A DNA stretch of 64,000 nucleotides, from assembly GCA_964017125.1 (NCBI GenBank), contig OZ024912.1, forward strand, positions 64,276,390 to 64,340,389. Direction: 5' to 3'. Below are positions 1 to 11,689 of this stretch, in pieces. Position 1 is the stretch's first letter, and every line of letters begins with the position of its first letter. The notes below the pieces were generated by a model. The model did not search any database, was not told the DNA's origin, and was given only the letters and a program-made list of their open reading frames with translations. Source of the stretch: Flabesymbios commensalis. Lineage: Eukaryota > Annelida > Polychaeta > Terebellida > Flabelligeridae. A program made the position numbers and the translations under genes.

Positions 1-4
1 TCAC

Positions 5-208
5 TTGGAAAATGTTATTCTTGAAAACACAACATCATATACTTACCTGGGAATAACTATTGATGCATTGGGGAGTTTCACGAGCGTAATTTTAAACCTC
101 AGAGACAAAGCAAGAAAAGCTATATTTGAAAAAAACATTAACACAAGAAAAATAACAAAAATAAGAATTGGGGCACAAGTCTACAAATACCAGATACAAT
201 TGATATAA
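5..208 (+). mobile_element. LINE (non-LTR retrotransposon) remnant, end of reverse transcriptase ORF
   Basis: The 67-residue frame contains YLGITIDALGSF followed by LRDKARKAIF. This is the stretch after the reverse transcriptase core in many animal non-LTR elements, where YLG-I-S-G-F and a K-A-R-A-A/I-F block precede the usual IW-K-F segment. The similarity fades after about residue 45 and the frame closes at 208, so this is a decayed piece, also cut by the window edge. It lies in the last intron of the asparaginase gene. The clade (RTE, CR1 or another) cannot be decided from this length. Confidence 0.6.
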
Positions 209-611
209 AAATATCCGCATAGAAAAAGCTTTAGTTTACACTGTAGGCCTACAGGTGGTGATGTCGAAGATATGTATTTGATTTCCCCCATGAAAATGCT
301 CATCTGTAGCCAAAACAAGAGAAACCGTAATAATGGATATATGTAATTAAGCTTTTTCCACAGTTTTCAAAATTTGTCCAAAACTGATCAACGTTTATGA
401 ATACGTAGTACCTGGACACAAATCACGTTGTTCCAGTCATACGATATTTTAAAAGAGTTATTTTAATTATTAACCTTGTTTTATCATTTTGTGTCTTTTT
501 TACTTTTGAATATTTTTGAAAAAATGTTTTTTCATGTAAACAGATGGAAATATATATTTATTCTATTCTATTTTTATACATTATGTAGGCTCATATATAT
601 ATATATTACAG

Positions 612-814
612 GGCTGGAGGCACAGGAGGCGGTGGAGAAAGCTTTACAATACTGTCTGGATCGAGTGGATGGCCAGGGAGGTTGTATAGCCATTGATTCG
701 CTAGGTGGTGTTGGCATCCATTGGAACACACCCGGCATGTCCTGGGCTTCAATTAAAGACGGTTCACTTACATATGGTGTTTATAAGGAAAAGACAGAAA
801 GTAAAATTATTTAA
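612..814 (+). CDS. ASRGL1: Isoaspartyl peptidase/L-asparaginase, last coding exon (partial gene)
   Basis: This exon encodes the C-terminal 66 residues of an N-terminal-nucleophile hydrolase that cleaves isoaspartyl dipeptides and asparagine in the cytosol. The frame reads EAQEAVEKAL, then GGCIAIDSLGGVGIHWNTPG, then MSWASIKDGSLTYGV and a TAA stop. The G-x-IA-D-x-G-x-VGI strand and the R/G-MAWA/SWA-x-KDG-x-L-YG ending are the hallmark C-terminus of the beta subunit in ASRGL1-type enzymes. The acceptor is TATTACAG at 604-611 and the first two bases complete a split codon. The frame is open further upstream to 476, but that part is AT-rich intron. The catalytic threonine and all other exons lie left of the window. 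Taspase and glycosylasparaginase are less likely because their C-termini differ. Next to it on the right is intergenic repeat DNA. Confidence 0.85.
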
Positions 815-932
815 TTATAGATCAGATTAATTTAAAACATTTCCACATCGCTAGGCATACATAATATATTCCAGGCTCAACCTACTTTAAAAGTCTGTGC
901 TGATGAATGGTTTGTTTCTATTTTTCATTCAT

Positions 933-1022
933 TTAACCCTTTCACCACTGAAGCCCGTTTTTATGTGCTGAATGCCATAGCATTCAGCACATAAAAACAG
1001 GCTTCAGTGGTGAAAGGGTTAA
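933..1022. mobile_element. MITE family D, copy 1 (90-bp pure hairpin, TTAA ends)
   Basis: The whole element is one hairpin. It starts TTAACCCTTTCACCACTGAA, ends with the reverse complement, and has arms of about 43 bases with a single clear mismatch around a CATA loop. A second copy of the same length lies at 53768-53857. There is no internal unpaired sequence, so the element is essentially two terminal repeats joined. Confidence 0.8.
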
Positions 1023-1141
1023 AGCTGGAATTGCTAACGCAACTGCCAACTTCAATTGACGATTTGTTTATATTCATGAACAATTCTATTGCTTTTTATA
1101 GTTATTTGAGACCACCATATGTACGATTCCACAAGGGTTAA
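1019..1141 (+). mobile_element. Degraded TTAA element related to family C
   Basis: It begins at the TTAA that ends the preceding hairpin and ends CAAGGGTTAA. It contains GGAATTGCTAACGCAACTGC, the apex of the family C hairpin with the GTTA loop (read on the other strand). Confidence 0.4.
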
Positions 1142-1483
1142 TATATTTCATGTCTATTCATTTAATTTATTGTGAAATCGGTCTATGAATTGATACGCAC
1201 ACAAACGTTTGATGTATCAGCATATCCCGATGACCAGCATGAACAATTGTTTCATAATATACCGTGGTGCTTCTGAAACTAATATGTATAATATTCATAA
1301 AAGACTGCTCCCAAGCGCTGTATATGTAGACCGATACAACGTCAAAAAGGAGCACCAATCTATGATGTGGATAAGATCAGCAACCAATCCTTTCATGCTT
1401 TATTATACATTCTTATCGCTTAATACATAGCTCCAGGCTGATTAATCATATCTATAAGGCTCGAGGCAAAGGATTTCATTCAA

Positions 1484-1494
1484 AATAAAATAAA
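1484..1494 (+). promoter_or_regulatory. Possible polyadenylation signal of the asparaginase gene
   Basis: Two overlapping AATAAA hexamers occur about 670 bases after the asparaginase stop codon. Two MITE-like sequences lie between, so a nearer, variant signal may be the one used. Confidence 0.2.
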
Positions 1495-1615
1495 ACTATT
1501 AGGCCTGTGTTTATTAGATCTGAAATATTTAACTTTTCAACATGTTCAAGAAAGTTCCTCCCTTTTAGGTTTGATGTTGCCCTACAAACTGCTTAGGTTT
1601 CAACTTAGGATAATT

Positions 1616-1854
1616 TTAACCCTTTCAGCGCGGGGACCGTCTTTATAGGCCCTACATCAGATTCAGATTCTGACGTTTAAAGACGGTCCCCGCACTGAAC
1701 GAATTAAAATAATTATAATGGCCGTAAACCCTTAACATAGGTATTCAAATGAATCAGAAAGACCTAGCTAAGACATTTATGATGATTCCAAATTGAAAAG
1801 ACCCTTTGATTTTCATGGTTTATCCAACATTATTCCAGCGTTGTGAGGGTTTAT
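1616..1854 (+). mobile_element. MITE family A, copy 1
   Basis: Family A is about 235-250 bp long. One end is a hairpin of about 95 bp built from a CAGCGCGGGGA-type arm, GACGT-rich inner arms and a reversed arm ending TCCCCGCACTG. The other half is unpaired and has a conserved run near ATTCAAATGAA and ATGATGATTTCAAATTG, closing with CAGCGTTGTAAGGGTT. Both ends are TTAA-CCCTTT-like, as in piggyBac elements. Strand + here means hairpin half on the left. This copy has TTAACCCTTTCAGCG at the left and GAGGGTTTAT at the right. It has no coding capacity. Confidence 0.8.
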
Positions 1855-2508
1855 CATAATGAAATCACTCGGTCGCGTTCTAATACCCATTGAAAGGTAA
1901 TTTACGGTGGTAAATGTAATTATTTTTACCGTCTTAGTCAGGAGGAATTTCCCCGTGGCATTTAACAACATCTAAAATGGCCGCCAAATCTACAAAAAAT
2001 CACTATAATCACCATTAAATATATTCTATTGATGTTAATCACAAATGTTGTTATTGTTAGTGTCACGAATGCATTTTGCAGTCACTTTTCGACCGGGCGG
2101 TCATTGGAGGGACTTTGCAATACACTAAATCGGAGCAATGTGTAAATGAAAATGGGTGGTCTACAGATGCATACATGACTTGAAGGACTGGGAAGGACTG
2201 CCTCTACAAACCTTATGATTTATACATAGACGAACGGGGACGGAGGTTTTACTATACAATTTAATGCTGAAACGCCGCATCCTGCAGTCTTAAGATGTAT
2301 TAGTTCTCACGGATGAAACGCCGTACCTGAGGAATCCCCTCGACCCCCGAGTTAAAGTTGGTTAAAGTTGGTCCAACCAACGTTGTATAAATGTTGTATG
2401 ATTGTTTTGTGTTTACCGGGTGTGATCCGCTTCCAGATCCTGCAGCATATGTACGAGTCCGTGAGCATGTCCTGTGTTAATTAGGACCGGTCATAGGCCG
2501 GTATCCTA

Positions 2509-2739
2509 TTAAGTTTTTCACTACCATACATGACGGAAATTTCCGTCGTCATTCGTCAATGAACGTAACCATAAAATGACACAAATGTTCGTCAAATATA
2601 TACTACATTTATGTATTTTTCGTCATTTGAAGCTGGAAATTGCGTTAGCAATTCCAGCTTCAAATGACGAAAAATAGAACTAGTACACCAGTATATCTGG
2701 ATCCTGGTATGCACCCCGGCCTGGAAGTCAAAGGGTTAA
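2509..2739 (+). mobile_element. MITE family C, copy 1 (231 bp)
   Basis: It runs from TTAA to TTAA, with a left end ending in TTTTTCACTACCATACATGA and a right end AAGTCAAAGGGTTAA. Inside is a hairpin with stem TCGTCATTTGAAGCTGGAA, inner stem ATTGC/GCAAT and a GTTA loop. It differs from copy 2 (6913-7143) at only about six to eight positions by eye, so the two moved recently. It is non-coding and resembles a non-autonomous piggyBac-type element. Confidence 0.85.
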
Positions 2740-2953
2740 GTTTATTTTGCCTGAGTTTGTGTCCTATTTAGGGGAAAGAGGGGTGCTGTGTGTGGGAAAC
2801 GGTTGACATTTCTGTACACCAGTCCGTATGAATATGTGCAATATAACGTTTGAGGACCCTAGGTTAAGTACTTTCGTGTTCAAAAAGTGTTCAGAAAAAA
2901 TACTCACGGAGCATACAGCGTCACGTCACCCCTATGGCAGTCAGAGCAGACAG

Positions 2954-3068
2954 GGACAATCACCCGATTATGTTTCAATGTTGGGCCAGCGTCGTATACG
3001 ATTGACCGGCATCGAACCAGCAATGGGCTGCGACGCTGGCCCATCATTGAATCGGTATTGGGTGGGTA
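2954..3068. mobile_element. MITE family E copy
   Basis: Family E is a palindromic element of about 109 bp whose best copies start CCCAGCAAACACGAGAC and end with the reverse complement. The middle is built from CCAACATTGGGCCAGCGTC-like arms. This copy keeps the two GGGCCAGCGTCG / CGACGCTGGCCC arms and lacks clean outer ends. Confidence 0.6.
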
Positions 3069-3684
3069 GGCCTACATTGTGTGTACCAGGTACATCGTAT
3101 AGACCCGTACACTGTCCAGCGATGGTGGTGGAAGGAATAGGCTTACACGTTGAAGATATACATGTCTCATTCAATATTTATATTCTGGATATTTAGGATT
3201 CTGACCCATGAGGAAAACCAATACAGCTTCGTTTACAAAATATAAGGCCACTATTTTGTCTGAAGCACTAAAACAGTCTAAAGCCGGGCCTCGGAGTTCG
3301 GGAACTCCTTTTCTAGTTTAGTCTAGATTTGGTCGTGCGTCTATGATGCTGGTCCAGCACTCGATCAACATTGGTTCATTGGGTGATGAGCTGCTATTAT
3401 TATTGTACTTCTCTAGTGATTTACAGAATGTGTGCACAGAATGATTTACAAGTTGCCCACAAAACATTTCGGACGCATAAAATTAATATCTTCACGATAG
3501 CTTGGAGTGTCTTTGATGCGCTATGAATAATCAAAAACGAACCAATAGGTACATTTCAGTGATTTTATTGTTGTACATGAACAAGTAGAACACCTTCCTA
3601 TGTGATCATGTGGTAGCTATAACAATAAGTCTGAATAAATAGGTCTATTATTATGTGATTTTGTTTACTCGTACAGTGGATTAA

Positions 3685-3934
3685 TTACCCTTTAAGTGCG
3701 GGGACTGTCTCTAGACATTAGAATCTGACGTCTATAGACGTCAGATTCTAACGTCTAAAGACGGTACCCACAGTGAAATAATTTGAAAAATTATAATGAC
3801 CGTGGACCCATAACATAGGTATTCAAATGAAGCGGAAGAAGCTAACTAAGACATTTATGATGATTTCGAATGGAAAAAAACCACTTTGGTCTTGATGGTT
3901 TTTACAAACATATTTCAGCGTTGTAAGGGTTGGT
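3685..3934 (+). mobile_element. MITE family A, copy 2
   Basis: The hairpin half shows TTAGAATCTGACGTCTATAG and its reverse. The unpaired half closes with TTTCAGCGTTGTAAGGGTT. Confidence 0.75.
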
Positions 3935-4197
3935 ACGATATTAGAGAAATGACAAACGGAGTCAAGGAGAAGTGTGTTACCAAATAAGTTTTACTTTCGC
4001 GTGACCATATGCAGTTTATATAATTTTAATATAAAAGTACCAAATCACGTGTGCGCCCAAGAAAATAGATAAAATAGCCTAACACTGCATTCAAGTAAAA
4101 CCGTGCACCAATGTTTGGCGATCGTTTCGCTTTCGCTTGTAGTAGACCTTTACACAGACAGTGCCAATAGTCACACATAACTTCCAACTGAACAAAT

Positions 4198-4262
4198 CGT
4201 CCTCTTGAGCTGAAAGGGATGTATCTGTCACTCCAGAAAGTGACAGATACGTCCCTTTAAGG
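4198..4262. repeat. Hairpin MITE family J copy
   Basis: Family J is a short hairpin with the core ATCTGTCACT / AGTGACAGAT flanked by AAGGG and CCCTT. Here the arms GTATCTGTCACT and AGTGACAGATAC enclose a CCAGA loop. Other copies are at 4943-5003, 38872-38957, 43077-43132 and 59161-59229. Confidence 0.6.
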
Positions 4263-4942
4263 CCAAGCGGACGTGTGCTACTAGAGGATGCATCACGATG
4301 CTGGACAAAAAATTGCATAGCTATAATTGTATACAGTGAACAATATATCTATAGGAAAATATAGAGTTTGGAAGTTTATGTGCCACGGTAACAACGTAGA
4401 AACCTCACATTTAACAAGAAACCCATGCAGCTAGAAATTGCCGACTAGATTAAGTACCTATAATAACAAGATGACACGACAGACTTATCTTGTATTCAAT
4501 ATAAGTAATCTAGTCCTATAATCTAGTCTGATTTTGTACACGCCACCTTTTTTATGACAATGGTCAACTTCATGGTTAACATTCATTAATGATAATATTT
4601 GTTTTCATATAATGTTTTCTGAAGATTTAAGTATTCGCTACCTTGTAAAGTGACAGCTACTTTCGACAATCACTGGCATAAAATAACAACTAACCAACGC
4701 AATAAAAAAATACTGTAACGTATACCACGTGGATAAATATTAATTCTCACTGGTGCCATTTGCAAAAAATGCATAAACTGATAAATGAGTTAAATTATGG
4801 CTACCTCGCTAGACAACGATTTGTGTCACTCCCATGAAATACTCTTGTAATTTGATATCAGGTTTAAAAAAACCTGGTAAACAAATAATAATCCAAATAT
4901 GTGGTGCGTTAACTACATGATCATATCTGTACTTTGGATATG

Positions 4943-5003
4943 AAAGTGTGTATCTGCAACTTTAAAAAATGGCAGATACACCTTTTTCTTATCCAATGAA
5001 TTC
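4943..5003. repeat. Hairpin MITE family J, diverged copy
   Basis: The arms GGATATGAAAGTGTGTATCT and AGATACACCTTTTTCTTATC are an imperfect inverted pair with the family J core. Confidence 0.45.
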
Positions 5004-5830
5004 ATTGTTTTCCATCAGACCAAATTGCGGCTTGCACACAGCTTGAAACAGTTTCCGCTGCGAAACACTTAACAATTTATCAGGGTATTTTAATACATTA
5101 TCAGTTAACATCCGAAGGTTTCCAGCTATATCAGTAAAACTAGATCATTACCACACTCTAGATATTCAATACGATCTGACAATAACATTCTATGTGACTA
5201 TATATCTAGCATGAACCAACCATCCAACGCTATGCATTGCCTCGATCTTGGAAGACGTCGAAGCAAAGTTAACCGTGGTCCATTATGTACAATTGCACAT
5301 GGAATGAGCTGTCGGCCGCATGAGATCATTAACTCAGTAGTCAACAAATACATACATTTATAGAATGCATCCAGAGCAGTAGCTGATATTAGGTATAATT
5401 GCTATTTAATGCGACCCTGCTTTTTACAAGTGTATGCAGGAATTATACGTGCAAGGTCTTAGAGTGTTCGTTTCAGTTCACGGGTGTCTAAAATGGGAGA
5501 CCGCTGCCGAATACTGGCATCCTCCATTAGTTTGTCACGGACGTTACTAATCTGATTGGTCGAAAAGGTTTGGGGACATTGTTTTAGACTTGTTTCAATG
5601 GGGAAGTGTACCTTTTAAATAATATAAATAACCAAGATCTACACTTTGATTTCTCGTGCCCACGTCGTTTGGGTCGTGTTCACACAGGCCGCCTTAAAGG
5701 GACAGATGTTGTGTTAACAGAACTTATGTCTGGCTTAACTGGTACACATACTCAAGTGATTTACAAATTATGTGCGCTCTGTGCACCGCATGACTAGTGT
5801 ATAGTACAGATCAGCTGTAATAGTGAGGAA

Positions 5831-5920
5831 ACAAGAGGCATTGGCCCAATGTTGGGCTGATGTTGGCCCATCGTATACGACGCTGGCCCAACATTGGGCC
5901 AACGCCTCGTGTGTGCTGGG
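5831..5920. mobile_element. MITE family E copy
   Basis: GGCATTGGCCCAATGTTGGG pairs with CCCAACATTGGGCCAACGCC, and the copy ends CTCGTGTGTGCTGGG. The left outer end is damaged. Confidence 0.7.
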
Positions 5921-6156
5921 TCGATAGCTGAGTGTGTTTACAGTTAGACTAGATCAAAGCAACGAAACGCCAGTAAACTGGTAAACACGATACACGGGGC
6001 CAATGTTGTCTGACTGTTGGGCCACATCTATGTGATTTGACTCAAAATTCAGGCAATATTAGCACATCTCAATTTTTTTCAGGCATATTCGTCAAGACTA
6101 ATATACGTGCTATCATCACAACCACTTACGATTGTACTGTCAATCTGAAAACAACA

Positions 6157-6400
6157 ACGTATTCTGTGAAACGCAGTGACGTCACTCGGTGAAAACAAGG
6201 TTACATAACACCCCCTCCCCCATACTTCATTCTGTGACATGCAGTAACGTATTCTGTGAAACGCAGTGACGTCACTCGGTGAAAACAAGGTTACATAACA
6301 CCCTCTCCCCCATACGTCATTCTGTGAAATGCAGTGACGTCACTCGGTAAAAACAAGTTTATATAAGACCCCTCCCCCATACTTTATTGTATTAGCCAGC
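6157..6400 (+). repeat. Three tandem copies of a 90-bp GC-rich unit
   Basis: The unit begins ACGTATTCTGTGAAACGCAG and continues TGACGTCACTCGGTGAAAAC and a CCCCTCCCCCATAC run. Unit starts are at 6157, 6247 and, after a shortened second unit, about 6319. Each contains TGACGTCA, a perfect CRE/ATF-type palindrome. A relative with the same words in opposing orientation lies at 42534-42692. Confidence 0.7.
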
Positions 6401-6871
6401 TCGGTGAAAACAAAGGAGGTCAAGGTCATTGAGTTTAACAGAATTGGCATTGTTGTTCACACATCAGACAGCCAATTACCTTCAAATACATTTGTGTTCC
6501 GACAAAGACAAGTTATTTACACATTTTTTTTCAAAAAACAAGACTACATTTGTTCATGGCGTCAAACACAACGAGAGATATGTTCCATGCATTATCCATC
6601 GGCTCAATAAAAACAAGTACAAATATAAATTAATATTAACCTAACAAAAATGCTATGTTTACAAACCCACTTTTATAAGGGGCATATTCTGTCTGGTGTT
6701 GTTACACAAGAACAAACGGACTAAGTTTTAACTGAGTGTGTGATTATTTAGAAATGCTATCGCTAATAACATAACAGTCGATATAAAACCGAGTGCTGAA
6801 ATCTGATGAATAGCTCATTTCACTAAATCATATGGATGAAATGGCAATAGAGATCACCTGTTCATCTGCGA

Positions 6872-6916
6872 TTAAAGAGACGTAAGTGCTACTCTACTTC
6901 ACTTATGTCCCTTTAA
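6872..6916. repeat. Short TTAA-ended hairpin
   Basis: TTAAAGAGACGTAAGTG pairs with CACTTATGTCCCTTTAA around a short loop. It shares its right TTAA with family C copy 2. Confidence 0.5.
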
Positions 6917-7143
6917 CCTTTTCACTACCATACATGACGGAAATTTCCGTCGTCATTCGTCAATGAACGTAACCATAAAATGACACAAATTTTCGTCAAA
7001 TATATACTACATTTATGTATTTTTCGTCATTTGAAGCTGGAAATTGCGTTAGCAATTCCAGCTTCAAATGACGAAAAATAGAACTCCTACACCAGTATAT
7101 CTGGATCCTGGCATACACCCCGGCCTGGAAGTCAAAGGGTTAA
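6913..7143 (+). mobile_element. MITE family C, copy 2 (231 bp)
   Basis: It has the same length, orientation and TTAA ends as copy 1 at 2509-2739 and is about 97 percent identical by eye. The hairpin with inner stem ATTGC-GTTA-GCAAT is intact. Confidence 0.85.
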
Positions 7144-7420
7144 GGTGATTCTATGATATTAAACAAACATTGAAAAATGTACATAGGACAGAAAGTTTGA
7201 ATAATATTATTATCATGCTATGTTGACTTTGCGATATAAAAATAGGTATAAACTGAGATAAAATAATTGGAATTGTCAGTAGGCTACAGTCAGCATAACG
7301 TCAAACAATATTTTCAGACAAAGAACAAACACTGTCGATTGAGGCTTGACACATAAGTAATTTATAGAGATCATTCCCATCTGAAGATTAGAGCGGGAAA
7401 TACACAATAATAAAATAGCC

Positions 7421-7638
7421 TGACACTTTCAGTGCGAGGACCAGCTTAAGACATCAGATGCTGATGTCTGAAGTCGATCCCAGCACTGGAAAAATTGCAA
7501 ATTTATAACGGTTGTACACCCGAAACATAGGTATTCAAATGAATCAGGGAGAGCTAACTAATCCATTTACGATGATTATAAATGGAAAAATTCTTCCCTC
7601 TCCACGGTTTATAAAATATCTCAGTGTTGTATAGTTAA
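7421..7638 (+). mobile_element. MITE family A, copy 3 (diverged)
   Basis: The hairpin is shortened to GACATCAGATGCTGATGTC. The unpaired half is recognisable from ATTCAAATGAATCAGG to the closing TTAA. Confidence 0.6.
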
Positions 7639-7707
7639 CAAATTGTCAAAAAGTAAGATAATTGTCACATACTTATCCCGACGTTGTGACGCCTGTGGGC
7701 TCAAAAT

Positions 7708-7951
7708 TTAACCATCATAGCGCGGGGATCGACTTTAGTCGTCAGAATCTGACGTCAGTAGACGTCAGATTCTGACGACTAAAGTCGATCCCCGCACTGT
7801 AAGAGTAAACATATTTATAATGGTCGTAGACCCATAAACAAAGGTATTCAAATAAAGCAGAAGAGCTAACTAAAGACATTCATGATGATTTAAATTGAAT
7901 AAAACCCTTTCGTCTCCAAGGTTTATGAACAATTCAGCTCTCAAGGGTTTA
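7708..7951 (+). mobile_element. MITE family A, copy 4
   Basis: It lies 70 bases from copy 3 in the same orientation. The hairpin arms GGGGATCGACTTTAGTCG and CGACTAAAGTCGATCCCC are perfect complements. The right end CAAGGGTTTA is eroded. Confidence 0.75.
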
Positions 7952-8978
7952 GAGTTAAACAATGTACATGTTTTGTACGTGTATTTCAGCGGGTTTAGCA
8001 GCACAGTCATAGAATATACATATATCATTTGATATACGAATATAATTATTTATTTTGCTGATAACATACCATTTTCCGTACCACTGTCAGGCTATAACAT
8101 GCTATGTCAGGAGGTTTGTTCTGTTTAATACCGGATATGTGTACACCAATAGTGTACCAACCAGACAATATTTCGCTGTCAAACTATAATAATATTGAAA
8201 CAGATTAGGGCTATGACGTCACATGACATTGTAGAGTTACATGAAAAAGTCCACCATATATATAGGGAAATATCCAAGAGATTTTGATTTTTTTAGTCGC
8301 GGCTCGCTAGACAAGACAATTTTAAAACATCACAGTTACATACAAATATACGATATACGATGAAATGACGGTGAAAATAGCACTACCAAATTATTTGTCT
8401 AATTTAAGAAAAACAGACGATGGGAAGTATATATATATTTATAATAAATAAGTAGCATTTAATTTACAGTATTGGATTTGCAGTAGCAGTGATTCAAGTA
8501 GAGTGTGCCCGCAATAAACACAAAATAGGTTTGATCGTTATGCTCGAAGGTAAGTGTATTTTGAAAACAAGGTACTCTTTTATAATAATATTCAGAGCAT
8601 CAAAACTATGATCAGAACGAAGCAACGATATACACACACAGCTCTGAAGTAAAGATATATAAATGTATGCCACCGCGATTAAAGGGTGTCATCTGATGAC
8701 TTGTATTTAATCTAAGCTGACAACGATAAATATATACAATCACAGCCTAATTCGCATGCTTAATAAAAATGATTACAAAGAGGTAACAATTAGGAAAGAG
8801 ATACAAAACTTTATCTCAAGGAAACGACAAAATACTGGATTGAAGAGGTAGCATTATTTTGTTAGACCCGGGGCCCTGTTATAAGCTATAATATGTTAAT
8901 CCACTACATTGATATACTGGTTGAGCTAGGATTAAATGCCAGCTCGACTTAAACCCTCAGAGCTCTGACATGTTCAAT

Positions 8979-9046
8979 CTAAATTTTCACTCACTTGAAG
9001 TTGTGCATCGCTACCGCGATCCACAACATCAAGTGACTGAAAATTA
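8979..9046. repeat. Family B-type hairpin with GGTA loop
   Basis: TTTTCACTCACTTGAAGTTG pairs with CAACATCAAGTGACTGAAAA. Read on the - strand the tip is ATCGC-GGTA-GCGAT. Only the hairpin is recognisable; the rest of the element is lost. Confidence 0.6.
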
Positions 9047-9211
9047 CTCCAATTTGCTAAAAATTTCCTAGATGCAAGACATTTTTCATTTTAATAACAT
9101 GAATAACTGGTTACACAGCATGCACAGGTTGCAGTAAAACCACCTAAAGACCACTATGGTCCACATCACGGGTCTTGGGGTTAACCCCGGGGCTGCTGAA
9201 TTAATAATTTA

Positions 9212-9289
9212 TGAGTATTTTTCATTAATTTAAAACTGGAATTGCTAACACAATTTCCAGCTTCAAATGAATGAAAATAATATTATTTC
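9212..9289. repeat. Family C-type hairpin fragment
   Basis: TTTTCATTAATTTAAAACTG and CAGCTTCAAATGAATGAAAA are imperfect arms around GGAATTGCTAACACAATTTC, which is GTTA-looped on the - strand. Confidence 0.5.
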
Positions 9290-10262
9290 TGAAAAATAGA
9301 CATCTCCCAAAATAGAATTATTTCAATAACTGAGTATCTACCACACGATGTGTTGCAAATCTTAGTGGTATTTCATTAATTCTGAAATTTGCTTGAAAAC
9401 GTATATATACGGTCTTAGCAGCTCGAGGGTGAAGATCGTCTAACAACACGATCACCGTGTACAACGCTGCCTATAGTGGGCATTTGTTAAAAATCGTTAT
9501 ACTTACGAAACAAATATTTATACTTACAAAACAAATATTGCAGCATCCGTCAAACGATAATAACTCTTTCAAAGATGAATATTACACTTTTACAAAATAA
9601 AAATATTTCTGTATTAAATGATGATCCACATCATTTTAGATATTCACAGAATATTGCACTTGGTGGTAGACTGGTAGTGATTCTCTAAATGAATATGTAC
9701 AATAGAAAAGTGACACATATGCACAACAATGTAGAAATATATATACATCTACTTGCAATAATTATAGAGACAAAATATAATTTCCATAATCTCTAATTAG
9801 CCCTACCAATTAACCTTCTGAACACCAAGTAGTTTGTTCTCATTTCTCTTCACATTGAGATTTACATTGCTCTGACAAAAGCAGCTCAATGTGGATTAAG
9901 AGAGGTCGCAATGTGGATTAGGGCCTATGCTTGTGTAAAATATGAAGTTAATCCATCGATAGAAAGGTGGTCAAACATTCAGGATATGATTTTTTTTTTA
10001 ATCCATGAGTTTTGCAACAATCAATAAAAGTGCAGAATGAAATTCTGGTCTTAATAGCCCTCCTCAAATGACTTATTTTTGCTTGATTGTAAGGATATTA
10101 CATTGCTTTTGAAAAAAAGCAAATAATTACGTGGATCCGAAACAAAGATTCGGTTTATCATCAGTGATAATAGTGTGAAGTTGTGATATTACTATTTCAA
10201 GTCTCCACCACACACAAGTAGGTGGCCATGATATAACTAATAATCCAAATAGAAAAAAAATC

Positions 10263-10494
10263 TGTAACGCTTTTAGCGCAGGGAACGTCTTTATACGTCA
10301 GAACCTGACGTCTGTAGGCGTCAGATTCTGACGTATAAGGACGGTCCCCACATTCAAAGAGTAAAAATATTTCTAATGGTCGTAGGCCCATAACATATTC
10401 AAATGAACCAGAAAGAACTAACTAAGACATTTATGATGATTTCCAATTGAAAATAACCCTTTAGTCTCCAATATTTCGGCGTTGTGAGATTTAA
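10263..10494 (+). mobile_element. MITE family A, copy 5
   Basis: The hairpin arms are GACGTCTGTAGGCGTC-centred, with outer arms GGGAACGTCTTTATACGTC and GACGTATAAGGACGGTCCC. The unpaired half ends GTGAGATTTAA. Confidence 0.7.
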
Positions 10495-11689
10495 AGCAAC
10501 TACAGTGGATCATAAGCTCACTAATTCATGGCAGCCGTACAGACGAGGATCGTTACTTAGAATTGTGCCTAACATTCAGTTCAAAGTGCTCACACTATCA
10601 ATCCAGATAAACAACATCAACTTGCGCGTACACCACATAATTAGAAAGTGCAAAATGATGGAACTTGTTGTGTTTCTTTTGTGCGATGTTTACACGAGTG
10701 CCATGACAAACAGCATACATAGGCCTAACTAACGTGAGAAAAAAATGTAATTTTAAAATCTTAATTAATCGATTTAACCTAATAACTAGTGTAGACTACC
10801 TGGCGTAGACCAACCTCTTTACTTTACACATTGTTTGATTAATTTAGCCCTTACTCTCAATTATGTATACACCAGTCAGTATTAGAGGTCGCTGTGGAAA
10901 TTTCTGATGAAGAATTGAAATTGAGATATTTAGGCTGCTTAATCAAGGCCTTGTCAACTCTCAATACGATATGTGCGCCACCTGGTGAATAGCTGTGCAT
11001 AAACATGTTATCTCTCTATGTGATTGGTTGCAGAGGCACACGCGACGTGCACTGTGGGAGACGATGTTGGAAGAGACTGTTAGCTGCGCGATTGAGAGTT
11101 GAATGCATATTTAAACTTAATTATAAATACTACAATACTATTTAACCATGATTCATTATACAAAAAAATGTATTTATCTTATGACATGGTGCTCAGCCAT
11201 GTCACAATGTATTTGTCCATCCCTAGCTCAACGTTGATACACCATTGACACAAAGTTGTTGGATAGTATTTTCACAACCATGTTGATGGTAACTAAATAA
11301 CTAGGTATCATACTGCAGATCTACATATCATTATATAAATCACTATTGTACGTTGTCTGAAAATCAAAGTACCTTACCAAAAAGTACAGAATAATTACCA
11401 ATGTTTTCACACACCCACCGGTTTAGATTTAAGTGTTAAATAATTACCCAAATAACATTATAATGATATAAATGGAACAACTCAGATTATAACATGGTAT
11501 CCATTGTCAAATACATGGATTTGGTTTTATAATTCAAGTCGTACCTCTTTGTTCATTTTCACTGAAGGTATTTTACCATGATTGGCATCATAATTGTTAT
11601 AAAACAAAGTAGTTTTGCATTTAGAATGTAACATTATTACATTTAGATAAATAATCCAATATTTAGCAAGACAGATAACACCATGAATC

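Larger units (their letters stand above)
815..11689. other. Intergenic DNA between convergent asparaginase and Sac2 genes
   Basis: No gene is supported here. The open frames are all under 125 codons, mostly run through palindromic repeats and match no family I know. The stretch holds the MITE copies listed separately. The parts 1142-1615, 1855-2508, 3069-3684, 4320-4940, 5003-5830, 7958-8978 and 9290-10262 are AT-rich sequence in which I see nothing definable. I saw no canonical AATAAA (on the - strand) within about 500 bases past the Sac2 stop codon at 11690. Confidence 0.6.

Noticed and set aside
2828-3196. 122-codon frame
   Set aside because: It crosses a palindromic family E element; the translation is a by-product of GC-rich arms.
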